Positions 18,190 through 29,135 are shown, counted from the stretch's first letter. The stretch is DNA of 50,130 bases from Methylobacterium sp. (GCF_019750675.1 NZ_JAIEOF010000293.1:1-50130), one strand, 5' to 3'. Notes: a model not told the origin generated them from the letters alone. Program-made: numbers and translations.

Positions 18190-18843
18190 TCAATCCGAGC
18201 GTGGTGCCGCGTCCAGGCACGCGAGGTAGCGCCGCGCCTCCGACGCGGGGTGTGGGCCGCGCATCAGCGTGCCCATCACGGCGATACCCGCCGCCCCGGC
18301 ACGCATGCAATCGGCGACGTGATCCGGCGTGATGCCCCCCAGCGCGATCACGGGGCAGCCGAATGCGGTCGCGCGGCGCAGGGCAGCTGGACCGAGGGCC
18401 GGACCGTAACCCGGCTTGCTCGCGGTCGGGAAGATCGGGCTCAGGGTGACGTAGTCGGCGCCTGCGGCTGCGGCGGCCCGGACCTCCGCGATCCCGTGTG
18501 CCGAGACGCCGAGCAGCCCCTTCGGCAACAGGAGACGCGCCCGCTCGATCGCGGCGGACGAGGTGCCACCCGGCAGATGCACGCCATCGGCGCCCAGTTC
18601 AGCCGCGAGGGCGGGATCCCCGCCGACGGTGAGGGTCCCGCGATGCGCGCGCACGCGCTCGGCCACCGCCTTACCAAGGACCCGACGCGGCTCGGATGCG
18701 AGGTCCCGCTCGCGGAACCAGACCCAGCGGATGCCGGCCTCCAGGAGGCGATCGAGGGTCCCCAGGAGGGCTTCCCCCGATCCGCTCGCGTCATCGGAAG
18801 GCCGGTCCGTCACGGCGAGCAGGGGCGCCGGCAGCCCGCTCAT
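18190..18843 (-). CDS. thiE: Thiamine phosphate synthase
   Basis: A 217-residue TIM-barrel enzyme joining the pyrimidine diphosphate and thiazole phosphate to give thiamine phosphate. Visible family parts are the early barrel strand LLAVTD, GADGVHLPGGT, GVSAHGIAEV, YVTLSPIFPTASKPGYGP and VIALGGITPDHV. The usual substrate-binding QLR(D/E)K is replaced by VWFRERD, so assignment as a ThiE rather than TenI-like variant is not absolute. The ATG at 18843 was chosen because upstream residues in frame are unlike the family. It is the last gene of thiO-thiS-thiG-thiE, 34 bases after thiG, and should share the TPP riboswitch. Confidence 0.87.
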   Translation of the reverse strand: MSGLPAPLLAVTDRPSDDASGSGEALLGTLDRLLEAGIRWVWFRERDLASEPRRVLGKAVAERVRAHRGTLTVGGDPALAAELGADGVHLPGGTSSAAIERARLLLPKGLLGVSAHGIAEVRAAAAAGADYVTLSPIFPTASKPGYGPALGPAALRRATAFGCPVIALGGITPDHVADCMRAGAAGIAVMGTLMRGPHPASEARRYLACLDAAPRSD

Positions 18844-18877
18844 CCGCGCGTTGCCGGCGCAGGGCGAAAGCGCGACC

Positions 18878-19669
18878 TCACGAGCCCACGAGGCCGAGTT
18901 GCGGGCTCGACGGTTCGGCGCGACCCCGCTTCGGAATGCGTCCGGCGCAGTGGGCGTCGCGGCCCGCCTGGACCGCGGACCGCATGGCCCGGGCCATGCG
19001 CACGGGATCGTCCGCCTTGGCCACGGCGGTGTTGAGGAGGCAGCCGGCGGCACCGAGTTCCATGGCGATCACCGCGTCCGAAGCGGTGCCGATGCCCGCA
19101 TCGACGATGACGGGCACGGGGGAGCGCCGGCAGATCAGTTCGAGGTTGGCCGGATTCGCGACCCCCATACCGGAGCCGATCAGCGAGCCCATCGGCATCA
19201 CGGCCGCGCAGCCGAGATCGGCGAGGCGCTGGCACACGACGGGATCGTCGTTGCAATAGGGCAGCACCGTGAAGCCGTCGTCCACGAGGTGCCGGCAGGC
19301 TTCGAGCAGTTCGGCCACGTCCGGATAGAGCGTCTCGCGGTCGCCGATGACCTCGACCTTGATCCAGGTCGTGTCGAGGGCCTCGCGGGCCAGTTCCGCC
19401 GTCATGATCGCGTCGCGGGCGGTCTCGCAGCCGGCGGTGTTCGGCAGGAAGCGGTGCCCCTTCAGCCGCCGCAGGGTGTCGGAGCCGTGGCCCTGGAGGG
19501 AAACCCGCCGGATCGAGGCCGTGACGACCTCGGCGCCGGAGGCCGCGACCGCGTCGAACAGGATGCTCTGGGTCGGATAACCGGCCGTGCCGATGAACAG
19601 GCGCGAGCGCAGGGGAATACCGGCGATGACGAGGGCATCGCCCGGGATCTCGGTCTGGGTCTCGGTCAT
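18878..19669 (-). CDS. thiG: Thiazole synthase
   Basis: A 263-residue (beta/alpha)8 enzyme that condenses deoxyxylulose 5-phosphate, dehydroglycine and ThiS thiocarboxylate into the thiamine thiazole. The Schiff-base Lys is K104 in [10 protein letters not shown]. Also present are [28 protein letters not shown] and [15 protein letters not shown], the phosphate-binding end of the barrel. The start lies four bases after the thiS stop, implying translational coupling. With ThiO next door, glycine oxidation supplies the dehydroglycine. Confidence 0.97.
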   Translation of the reverse strand: MTETQTEIPGDALVIAGIPLRSRLFIGTAGYPTQSILFDAVAASGAEVVTASIRRVSLQGHGSDTLRRLKGHRFLPNTAGCETARDAIMTAELAREALDTTWIKVEVIGDRETLYPDVAELLEACRHLVDDGFTVLPYCNDDPVVCQRLADLGCAAVMPMGSLIGSGMGVANPANLELICRRSPVPVIVDAGIGTASDAVIAMELGAAGCLLNTAVAKADDPVRMARAMRSAVQAGRDAHCAGRIPKRGRAEPSSPQLGLVGS

Positions 19670-19673
19670 GCCT

Positions 19674-19886
19674 TCAGCCTCCCTGCATGGCGCGGACGAT
19701 CTCGACGCGGTCGCCCTCCGCGAGGGGCGTCGCCGCCCAGTCCCGGCGGCGGACGACCGAACCGTTGAGCGCGATGGCGATGCCCTGCGGGCTCTCGATG
19801 CCGGTCTCCTCGGCCTCGGCGCGGAACAGCGCGTCGAGATCGGCGGCCGCGCTCTCGCGGGGCTCTCCGTTGACGGTGAGCTTCAT
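19674..19886 (-). CDS. thiS: Sulfur carrier protein ThiS
   Basis: A 70-residue ubiquitin-fold protein beginning [11 protein letters not shown] and ending in the required Gly-Gly (RAMQGG). The C terminus is adenylated and turned into a thiocarboxylate that donates sulfur to the thiazole. Its start codon overlaps the end of thiO (the thiO stop is at 19883), and thiG follows four bases on, so the three are translationally coupled. The adenylating enzyme ThiF is not in the window. Confidence 0.95.
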   Translation of the reverse strand: MKLTVNGEPRESAAADLDALFRAEAEETGIESPQGIAIALNGSVVRRRDWAATPLAEGDRVEIVRAMQGG

Positions 19887-21097
19887 GCGGAGGCCCTCCG
19901 CTCGGCGGCCTGCCCGAACCGGGCGAGACCGAAGGCCCGGGCATAGCCGGGCAGTTCCCCCGCCCCGATGAGGTCGGCCACCGCGTCGGCGGTGGCGGGT
20001 GCAAGCAGGTAGCCGTTGCGATGGTGCCCCGTGGCCACGACGAGCCCCGGCGCCAGGGTGTCGATGATCGGCGCGTCGTCGTCGGATGTCGGGCGGAAAC
20101 CGCTCCAGAGGGCTTCGACCGCCATCTCCTCGATGCCGGGCAGGACGCGGCGCGCGCCTTCGAGCAGGGCGTAGAGGCCTCCGGCGGTGACGCCGGGGAC
20201 GTAGCCGCAATCCTCCACCGTGGCCCCGACGATGAGGTGGCCGTCGCCCTTGGGCGCCATGTGGACCTGCTCGGTCCAGACCATGTGGTTCAGCGTGCCG
20301 GTCCGCGCCGTGGTGCGCAGGGCGAGCGACTGGCCGCGCAGCGGGCGCACCGGAAGGGCCAGGGATTCCGGCAGGAGGCCGCCCTGCCCGCTCCAGGCCC
20401 CGGAGGCGAGGAGCACGACGTCCGCCCGCACGGCCCCCCGGGCGGTCCGGACGCCGGTGACGCGTCCCCCGCTCCAGTCCAGGGCCTCGACGGGGCAGGC
20501 CTCCACGATGGTGATCCCGGCGCCGAGACAGGCCCGCACGAGGGCGGCCATGACGAGGCTCGGATCGACCTGATGGTCGTGCGCGCAGTGGAGGCCGGCG
20601 CTGATCCCGGGGCGCAGACCCGGCTCGCGGGCACGCACCTCGGGGCCCGAGAGCCAGCGAGCCTCGAGGCCGGAGCGCGTCTGGAGATCGTGGCGGAAGC
20701 GCAGGCGCTCGACCTCGTCGCGGCCGATGGCGAGCACCAGGGTGCCCTCCTCGCGGTAGTCGATGTGGAGGCCGGACGCGGCCTGGAGGTCATCGCGAAA
20801 GCCCGGCCAGCGCGCGAGGCTCTCCAGAGCCAGCGGCAGCAGCGGATCGGAGCCGGGCTCGTGCTCGGCGGCGGGTGCCAGCATGCCGGTGGCGGCCAGG
20901 CTCGCGCCGGCGCCGACGGTCTCGCGTTCCAGCACGGTCACGGTCCGGCCACCCTGCGCGAGGCGCCACGCGGCCGACAATCCGATGAGACCGGCGCCGA
21001 CCACGACCACGTCGCTGCGCGCCGGCAGCGTCGCGGCGGTGAGCGCATCGCCGCGCGTGCGGCGCAGGTTCAGGGGGGAATTCGGGGGCACGTCCAA
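19883..21097 (-). CDS. thiO: Glycine oxidase
   Basis: An FAD-dependent amine oxidase of the DAO family, about 404 residues, oxidising glycine to the imine used in thiazole synthesis. The FAD-binding VVVVGAGLIGLSAAWRLAQGG is near the N terminus. SGFRPTSDDDAPII and GHHRNGYLLAPATADAVADL, typical of ThiO, are near the end. There is no ATG start. I place it at TTG 21097, six bases after GGAG; GTG 21091 is equally possible. The GGAG lies within a hairpin that fits riboswitch control. First gene of the thi operon; its stop overlaps the thiS start. Confidence 0.92.
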   Translation of the reverse strand: MDVPPNSPLNLRRTRGDALTAATLPARSDVVVVGAGLIGLSAAWRLAQGGRTVTVLERETVGAGASLAATGMLAPAAEHEPGSDPLLPLALESLARWPGFRDDLQAASGLHIDYREEGTLVLAIGRDEVERLRFRHDLQTRSGLEARWLSGPEVRAREPGLRPGISAGLHCAHDHQVDPSLVMAALVRACLGAGITIVEACPVEALDWSGGRVTGVRTARGAVRADVVLLASGAWSGQGGLLPESLALPVRPLRGQSLALRTTARTGTLNHMVWTEQVHMAPKGDGHLIVGATVEDCGYVPGVTAGGLYALLEGARRVLPGIEEMAVEALWSGFRPTSDDDAPIIDTLAPGLVVATGHHRNGYLLAPATADAVADLIGAGELPGYARAFGLARFGQAAERRASA

Positions 21098-21099
21098 CA

Positions 21100-21126
21100 C
21101 AATCTCCGCGAGCGGCGCCGAGATTG
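21100..21126 (-). promoter_or_regulatory. Shine-Dalgarno-sequestering hairpin of thiO
   Basis: On the minus strand CAATCTC (21126-21120) pairs perfectly with GAGATTG (21106-21100) across a 13-base loop. The right arm includes most of the GGAG ribosome site (21107-21104) of thiO. The left arm can instead pair over eight bases with GGGATTGG (21191-21184) at the 3' end of the TPP aptamer, giving two exclusive folds. Confidence 0.6.
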
Positions 21127-21188
21127 GTGAGGCTGCAGCTTCATCGTGAGAAGCGTGCCGGGCTCGTGACGGAAACCCGCGGTCCAAT

Positions 21189-21303
21189 CCCTACGCCGGT
21201 ATGAACCGGGTCAGGTTCGAAGGATTTCCGCGCCGCCATCCGCGAACGGAGAGCTATCGGTTTCTCAGCCCCTTGCCGGGGATCTCCCTGGAACGCCCCT
21301 GAT
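21189..21303 (-). promoter_or_regulatory. TPP riboswitch (thi box)
   Basis: The minus strand holds the thi-box signature in order: GGGGCTGAGA in the pyrimidine-sensing arm, then GAACCTGACCCGGTTCATAC and CCGGCGTAGGG in the pyrophosphate-sensing arm and 3' end. It lies about 90 bases ahead of thiO, in the correct orientation. Binding of thiamine diphosphate should turn down the thiOSGE operon, here probably at translation. Confidence 0.95.
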
Positions 21304-21344
21304 GTGGGCCGCCGGCGCGCTCCGGTCAATCCCCGTCGCGACGT

Positions 21345-22595
21345 TCAGGCCGTGGCGGGCGGTCGCCCGGGCCGGTAGACGCCCATCGGCTCCGCGAAAC
21401 CGTCGAGGACGTGGTCGCCGAGGGGTTCGGGCATGTCCCAGAGGAAATCGACGAAGGGCTTCGACATCAGGATGGGCTCGCCGAGCGTCCGGTTCAGGCG
21501 GGCGACGCGGCTCGCGAGGTTCACGTCGCGGCCGATCACCGTGAAGTCGAGCCGCGCGCCGGAGCCGACATTGCCGTAGGCCGCCTCCCCGTGATGCAGG
21601 GCGATGCCGGCCGCCACCGGATTGGCGAAACGCCCCAGGGCATTGGCCTCGGCGAGCGCCGCCATGGCACTCTGAGCGGCGGTCAGGGCCCCCTTGGCGG
21701 CGCCTCCGAGATCGTCCCCCCGCTCGCGGAAGATCGCCAGCAGGCCGTCACCGAGATATTTCAGGACCTCGCCGCCCTCGCGCTCGATCGCCGGCACGAG
21801 GCAGTCAAAGAAGATGTTCAGGAGATCGACGGCCTCCTCCGGCGTCATGTCGGCGGAGATGCGGGTGTAGTCCCGCATGTCGGCGAACAGGATGGCCGAG
21901 CGGATGCGCTGGACGTGACCGCGCCGGATCGAGCCCCCGAGGATCGCCTTGTGGGGCTCGTCGCCCACGTAAATCCGCAGCACGTGGTCGAGCTGCTTGT
22001 TGACGCTGCGCATCTCCATCACGGCGGCGAGCGTCGGCATGACGAAGCGCAGGATCGCCACGTCCTCGTCGCGAAACCCGGCTTCCGCGCGGGTGGCGAA
22101 CGAGATGCCGTTGCGGGTGCCGTTGGTGAAGAACAGCGGCGCGACGATGTAGTGCCGGTAGCCCTCCGCCTTGAGGTCCGGGATCACCGCGAAGGCGTCG
22201 TCCGGCGTCTCGGGCAGATCGAGGAACAGCCACTCGCCGGTCTCGTGGACACGGAAGAACGGGCTCTGGCGATAGGCCTTCTCGGAGGCCTCCCCGTGCG
22301 GGAAGAGCCGCACCGTGGAGCCGGCCTCGCGGGTCCAGAACCGGCCGACGCCGGAATATTCGGAGTGCAGCGCGTCGATGGCGGTGGTGGCGCGATCCAC
22401 CGGAACGTCGAGGGCGATCAGGCGCTCGGCGAGCCCCGAGAGCAGGTCCTCGGCCTTGGGCATCCGCGCGCCTTCGCTGAGCAGCCAGTCCCGCAGGGCG
22501 ACGCATTGCTGAAGCGCGCCGAAGGGAACGTCGGCCGCCTCCGAGCCGTCGGCTTCGGCGGTGGGCTGTGGCTGGGGCGGGCCGCGGTCAAGCAT
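21345..22595 (-). CDS. Class III adenylate/guanylate cyclase
   Basis: A 416-residue protein with a GAF-like or otherwise unclassified N-terminal sensor (about 1-220) and a C-terminal class III cyclase domain (about 235-400). Catalytic metal Asp residues lie in ILFADMRDYTRIS and in KYLGDGLLAIF. The transition-state Asn and Arg are in GRDVNLASRV. The purine-selecting positions look like Lys (EVLKYLGDG) and Thr (DFTVIG), the pair seen in CyaC/soluble-type adenylyl cyclases, so ATP is the likelier substrate. No membrane span is seen. ATG 22595 has no good ribosome site. The gene lies downstream of rpoD, separated by strong hairpins, so it is probably its own transcript. Confidence 0.9.
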   Translation of the reverse strand: MLDRGPPQPQPTAEADGSEAADVPFGALQQCVALRDWLLSEGARMPKAEDLLSGLAERLIALDVPVDRATTAIDALHSEYSGVGRFWTREAGSTVRLFPHGEASEKAYRQSPFFRVHETGEWLFLDLPETPDDAFAVIPDLKAEGYRHYIVAPLFFTNGTRNGISFATRAEAGFRDEDVAILRFVMPTLAAVMEMRSVNKQLDHVLRIYVGDEPHKAILGGSIRRGHVQRIRSAILFADMRDYTRISADMTPEEAVDLLNIFFDCLVPAIEREGGEVLKYLGDGLLAIFRERGDDLGGAAKGALTAAQSAMAALAEANALGRFANPVAAGIALHHGEAAYGNVGSGARLDFTVIGRDVNLASRVARLNRTLGEPILMSKPFVDFLWDMPEPLGDHVLDGFAEPMGVYRPGRPPATA

Positions 22596-22643
22596 ATGGC
22601 CAAGGTGGGTTCGGGCTCGGGATACGACAACCGGTGCGAAACG

Positions 22644-22684
22644 CCCGGCGTGGTCCTTCCCATGACGGAAAGGACCACGCCGGG
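22644..22684. terminator. Strong 15-bp hairpin between rpoD and the cyclase gene
   Basis: Bases 22644-22658 (CCCGGCGTGGTCCTT) are the exact reverse complement of 22670-22684, with an 11-base loop. It lies about 110 bases past the rpoD stop and probably ends the dnaG-rpoD transcript. The following T run on the minus strand is short (GCGTTTCG), so it may act mainly through stem strength. Confidence 0.65.
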
Positions 22685-22696
22685 TTCTCGAACCCG

Positions 22697-22713
22697 CCGG
22701 GCGAAACGCCCGG
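22697..22713. repeat. Second hairpin in the rpoD downstream region
   Basis: CCGGGCG and CGCCCGG form a 7-bp stem with an AAA loop. The sequence GCGAAACGCCCGG also occurs at 22636-22648, beside the larger hairpin, so the two elements are related direct repeats. Confidence 0.55.
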
Positions 22714-22795
22714 GGGCGCCATCATCCGGCTCATCGCGATGATCGCTGGCGTCGCTCCGGGATGAGAACCCGGGCCGGCATCGCCCGCGACAGGC

Positions 22796-24790
<1,995 letters not shown>

Positions 24791-24990
24791 GGTCCGCCTA
24801 TGGTTGTCGTGTCAGTGTCGCGCGGGAGCGTGTCGCTCACTCCGCGTCGTCGACGCCGAAATTCATGTGATGTGCGGACCGTCGAGATGACAGCCGCGTC
24901 GATGTCAGATCCCGGTATGCAAGCGAGACGCTTGACCGATTGTTAACCATGCGCCGCCGATGGCGGCCGAATTCATTCCGGGCGTACGCT

Positions 24991-26922
24991 TCAGGGTGTC
25001 GATGCCTCGTCCGCATCGGGCACCACCTCGTCCGCCTCCGCGCCTGCGATCACGGCCATACGGGCCTTCACGTCGCACAGCCAAGCGAAGTTCGCCTCCG
25101 TCTCGTCCTCGACCAGGGCCCGCTCAGCCAAGCGGAGTTCGCTATTTAGCGCTCCAGCCTTGCGGTGCAAGATCACGGCCTGACGCAATGCGTCTTCGAG
25201 ACGCACAGGATCGGCATGCGCGTCAAGGGTCCAGCGGTCCCCCGGCCGCACATGGCTGGCCAATCGGGCCGCCGCTTCGGTGAGCCCGGCCCGCTTGAGA
25301 CGGCTCTCCAGAACTTCGACGCCGGGCAGATCCGCATCGGCGTGGCTGTCGAGCAACAGAGAGCGCAGGGCCTGCGCGTCCGGGTCGCCGAGTTCGAGCT
25401 CGGCGAGGTCCTCCGCCTCGATCCCGAGGAGTTCGGGGTGGACGAGGAGGCTGCAGACGATCATCGCCTCCCGGTCGCGGAAGGCCACCGGGCCCGATGC
25501 GCTGGTCTCGCCGGCATAGAGCGGGTTGAACTTGGTGGTGATTCGCGGCGAGGGCGGTGGATCGCCCGGACGGGGCTGGCGCTGGAAGGCTGGCCGCTGA
25601 CCGCCGCCACCTCCCCCGCCACGCGGCTCCCAGGCGCGCCGGCCCTGGCTCGCCTGGGGCGACAGCGCCCGCAGCCGCCCCTCGATCTCATCGCGATAAA
25701 AGCCGCGCACGGTCTCGTCGCGGATGGAGGCGACCATCTCGCGCAGGGACTTGGCGAGGCCGGCCCGGCGCTCGGGGGTATCGAGGGGGGCCCCGTCGGT
25801 GGCCCGCGACCACAGCACCTCGACGAGGGGGCGCGCCGCGTCGAGCACCCGGTCGACGGCCGCCTTGCCCTCGGCGCGCAGGAGATCGTCGGGGTCCTGC
25901 CCCTCGGGCAGCATGGCGAAGCGCAGGGATTTGCCCGGCGTCAGGCCGGGCAGCGCCACGTCGAGGGCCTTGAAGGCCGCGCGTTGGCCGGCGCCGTCGC
26001 CGTCGAAGCACAGGATCGGCTCGTCGGCGTTGCGCCAGAGCAGGCCGATCTGCTCCTCGGTGAGCGCCGTGCCGAGGCCCGCCACCGCGTTGGGATGGCC
26101 GGCGAGTGTCATGGCGATGACGTCGACGTAGCCCTCAACCGCGATGATGACGCCGCGGTCATGGGCGGGCTTGCGGGCCTGATGCAGGTTGTAGAGCAGC
26201 TGCCCCTTGTGGAAGAGCGGCGTCTCCGGCGAGTTCATGTACTTCGCCTTGGCGTCCTTCTGCATCGCCCGGCCGCCGAAGGCGATGACGCGCCCGCGCG
26301 AATCGCAGATCGGAAACATCACCCGGTCGCGGAACTTGTCGTAGGGCACGCGGATGTCCTCGCCGGCCACGAGCAGGCCGAGCTCGATCATCAGGTCGCG
26401 GTCGACGTCCTTGGCGGCGAGGTGGTCGCGCAGGGCGTAGCGGTCGCCGGGTGCGTAGCCGAGGCGGAAGCGGGTCCGGGTCTCCAGGCCGAGCTGGCGC
26501 CGGTCGAGATAGGCGCGGGCTTCCGTACCGGCGCGGCCGCGCAGCTGCTCCTCGAAGAAGGCGGCGGCCATCTCCATGACCTCGAAGGCCCCGGCGCGCT
26601 TGGTCTCCTGCTCGCGGGCATCGGCGCTCGGCGCCGGCAGGGACACGCCGGCCTCCGCCGCCAAACGCTCCACCGCTTCCGGAAAGCTCAGGCCCTCCGT
26701 CTCCATCAGGAAGGTGAAGACGTCGCCGTGCTTGCCGGAGGAGAAGCAATGATAGAACTGCTTCTGGTCGTTCACGTAGAAGGACGGCGATTTCTCGGCA
26801 TTGAACGGCGACAGGCCGCGCCACTCGCGGCCCGCTTTCTTCAGCCGCACGCGCCGCCCCACGATGTCGGAGGCGGGCAGGCGCGCGCGGATCTCTTCGA
26901 GGATGTGGGGCGGGTAACGCAC
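24991..26922 (-). CDS. dnaG: DNA primase
   Basis: The 643-residue replicative primase, which lays RNA primers at the fork. The N-terminal CHC2-type zinc domain (residues 1-100), Toprim catalytic domain (IIAVEGYVDVIAM, ILCFDGDGAGQRAA) and C-terminal DnaB-binding region are all recognisable. Odd point: the zinc site is degenerate. Where most primases have Cys-x2-His and Cys-x2-Cys, this reads LSPFNAEKSPSF and YHCFSSGKHGD, leaving one of four ligands. The same change is, as far as I know, shared by some other alphaproteobacteria. A Gly-rich linker lies near residues 440-470. It sits between gatB/yqeY and rpoD, all in one direction. Confidence 0.97.
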   Translation of the reverse strand: MRYPPHILEEIRARLPASDIVGRRVRLKKAGREWRGLSPFNAEKSPSFYVNDQKQFYHCFSSGKHGDVFTFLMETEGLSFPEAVERLAAEAGVSLPAPSADAREQETKRAGAFEVMEMAAAFFEEQLRGRAGTEARAYLDRRQLGLETRTRFRLGYAPGDRYALRDHLAAKDVDRDLMIELGLLVAGEDIRVPYDKFRDRVMFPICDSRGRVIAFGGRAMQKDAKAKYMNSPETPLFHKGQLLYNLHQARKPAHDRGVIIAVEGYVDVIAMTLAGHPNAVAGLGTALTEEQIGLLWRNADEPILCFDGDGAGQRAAFKALDVALPGLTPGKSLRFAMLPEGQDPDDLLRAEGKAAVDRVLDAARPLVEVLWSRATDGAPLDTPERRAGLAKSLREMVASIRDETVRGFYRDEIEGRLRALSPQASQGRRAWEPRGGGGGGGQRPAFQRQPRPGDPPPSPRITTKFNPLYAGETSASGPVAFRDREAMIVCSLLVHPELLGIEAEDLAELELGDPDAQALRSLLLDSHADADLPGVEVLESRLKRAGLTEAAARLASHVRPGDRWTLDAHADPVRLEDALRQAVILHRKAGALNSELRLAERALVEDETEANFAWLCDVKARMAVIAGAEADEVVPDADEASTP

Positions 26923-27008
26923 GGCTGGAACCGGACCTCTGCGGCCGTCGAGACTAGCAGCCCGGGCTTAAGGAGTCCCCAACGCCGATGCGCGGCGCCG
27001 GGACGCCC

Positions 27009-27470
27009 TCAGGCCTTGGCGTTCAGCGCGTCCTTCACGAGGCCGCTCGCCTTGGCGAAGTCCATCCGGCCGGCATAGGCCCCTTTCAGCGCGGCGATGA
27101 CCTTGCCCATGTCCTTGGGGCCGGCCGCGCCCGTCTCCTCCACGGCCTTGTCGATCGCCGCCCGGGTCTCGGCCTCGTCCATCTGCTGGGGCAGGAAGCC
27201 CTGGATGATCGCGACCTCGTTGCGCTCGTTCTCGGCGAGTTCGGGCCGGCCGCCCTGGTCGTACACGGCGGCCGATTCGTTGCGCTGCTTGATCATCTTC
27301 TGGAGGAGCGCGAGGATGTCCTCCTCGGAGGCCGGTTCCTTGCCGAGGCCGCGCGCCTCGATGTCCTTGTCCTTCAGGGCGGCCTGAATCATCCGGACGG
27401 TGGCGAGCTTCGCCTTGTCGCCGGCCTTCATGGCTTCCTTCATCTCGGTGGTGAGACGGGCGCGCAGCAT
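27009..27470 (-). CDS. GatB/YqeY domain protein
   Basis: A 153-residue helical protein of the YqeY family, related to the C-terminal tail of the GatB amidotransferase subunit that contacts tRNA. Family features are LRARLTTEMKEAMKAGDKAK at the start, RMIQAALKDKDIEARG, and GFLPQQMDEAE in the centre. Its own role is not established. The ATG at 27470 has CAGGAG seven bases upstream. It precedes dnaG by 86 bases and is divergent from carA, a conserved order in Rhizobiales. Confidence 0.94.
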   Translation of the reverse strand: MLRARLTTEMKEAMKAGDKAKLATVRMIQAALKDKDIEARGLGKEPASEEDILALLQKMIKQRNESAAVYDQGGRPELAENERNEVAIIQGFLPQQMDEAETRAAIDKAVEETGAAGPKDMGKVIAALKGAYAGRMDFAKASGLVKDALNAKA

Positions 27471-27680
27471 GGTGTGACTCCTGAAAAAGCGGGACCCCGG
27501 AGGGCGGATCGACGGCGTGGTCTGCGAATTGCTGCGCGAACCGGGGTTCTTGAGACGCGCCGACGCCGGGGCCACATTGACCCTGACGCGGCGCGCTCGC
27601 TATGAGCGCCGCACGACAAGCCGCCCGCACGCGCCGCTGAACGGCGCCGGGATCGGCCGGACATAAGCGAGATCACGCCG

Positions 27681-28922
27681 ATGCTGCAAGATGAAGGCGT
27701 CCACACGCCTGCCGTGCCCGCGCCCCCGGCTCCCTGGGCGGAGCCCCTGGTGACCGCCCTCCTCGTCCTGGCGGACGGAACCGTGCTGGAGGGATTCGGC
27801 ATCGGCCAGACCGGTGTCGCCGACGGCGAGGTCTGCTTCAACACCGCGATGACGGGCTATCAGGAGATTCTGACCGACCCGTCCTATGCCGGCCAGATCG
27901 TCACCTTCACCTTCCCGCATATCGGCAACACCGGCACCAACGACGAGGATCTCGAGAGCCTCGACGCGGCCCCGGCCTCGGGCGTGCGCGGCACCGTGAT
28001 CGCCTCCGCCGTCACCAACCCGTCGAACTGGCGCTCGTCGAGCCACCTCGATGCCTGGCTCAAGGCCCGCGGCATCGTCGGCATCACCGGCGTCGACACC
28101 CGCGCCCTGACCGCGCTGATTCGCGACCACGGCATGCCGAACGCGGTCATCGCCAACGATCCGGGCGGCCATTTCGACCGCGAGGCCCTGAAGGCCCGCG
28201 CCGCCGCGCTGGCACCGATGGAAGGCCTCGACCTCGTGCCGCCGGTGACGAGCCGCGCGCGCTCGGAATGGTCGCAGACCACCTGGGGCGTGAAGACCGG
28301 CTACGGCGACCGCAAGCCCGGCACCGGCCTCAAGGTCGTGGCGATCGACTACGGCGTGAAGCGCAACATCCTGCGCTTGCTGGCGGAAGCCGGCTGCGAC
28401 GTCACCGTGGTGCCCGCCACGACGAGCGCCGAGGAGATCATGGCCATGAAGCCGGACGGCGTGTTCCTGTCGAACGGCCCCGGCGATCCGGCCGCCACCG
28501 GAGAATACGCCGTGCCGGTGATCCGGGCGCTTCTCGAAGAGAAGGTCCCGACCTTCGGCATCTGCCTCGGGCACCAACTCATGGGCCTCGCGCTCGGCGG
28601 CCGCACCGTGAAGATGGCCCAGGGGCATCACGGCGCGAATCACCCCGTGAAGGACAAGACCACCGGCAAGGTCGAGATCGTCTCGATGAACCACGGCTTC
28701 GCCGTGGACCCGGCGAGCCTGCCCGAGACCGCGCTGGAGACCCACGTCTCGCTGTTCGACGGCTCGAATTGCGGGCTCACCCTCACCGACCGGCCGGCCT
28801 TCTCGGTGCAGCACCACCCCGAGGCCTCGCCGGGCCCGCGCGACAGCCACTACCTGTTCGAGCGCTTCGTCGCCCTGATGAAGGCCGGCAAGCCCGAGAC
28901 CCTGGTCACCAGCGCCGACTGA
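27681..28922 (+). CDS. carA: Carbamoyl-phosphate synthase small subunit
   Basis: The 413-residue glutamine amidotransferase subunit that releases ammonia for CarB, feeding arginine and pyrimidine synthesis. The N-terminal CPSase domain has DGTVLEGFGIG, CFNTAMTGYQEILTDPSYAG and TGVDTRALT. The class I glutaminase domain has the nucleophile C295 in FGICLGHQLMGLALGG and the His/Glu pair in VQHHPEASPGP. About 20 residues precede the usual start, and the true start may be slightly downstream. carB is 750 bases on, with a small membrane protein between. Confidence 0.97.
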   Translation: MLQDEGVHTPAVPAPPAPWAEPLVTALLVLADGTVLEGFGIGQTGVADGEVCFNTAMTGYQEILTDPSYAGQIVTFTFPHIGNTGTNDEDLESLDAAPASGVRGTVIASAVTNPSNWRSSSHLDAWLKARGIVGITGVDTRALTALIRDHGMPNAVIANDPGGHFDREALKARAAALAPMEGLDLVPPVTSRARSEWSQTTWGVKTGYGDRKPGTGLKVVAIDYGVKRNILRLLAEAGCDVTVVPATTSAEEIMAMKPDGVFLSNGPGDPAATGEYAVPVIRALLEEKVPTFGICLGHQLMGLALGGRTVKMAQGHHGANHPVKDKTTGKVEIVSMNHGFAVDPASLPETALETHVSLFDGSNCGLTLTDRPAFSVQHHPEASPGPRDSHYLFERFVALMKAGKPETLVTSAD

Positions 28923-29135
28923 TCCCGCGAACGCCGGGCGGGCCGTATCGCCGTCCGGCGGCGCTCCGGGCGTAGGCCTGCCCTGCACTCCGAAAATGCC
29001 AACCGCGAAATGGTTCCCGCGCGGTCACAAAAAATCCGGCATTTCCCGGCATCTCCGTCCCCGTCAACGACCCGTTCACCACGACCTCCGAGGATCGTGG
29101 CGGGTTCGCATCCGGATACAGGCGGGGATTTCCAC

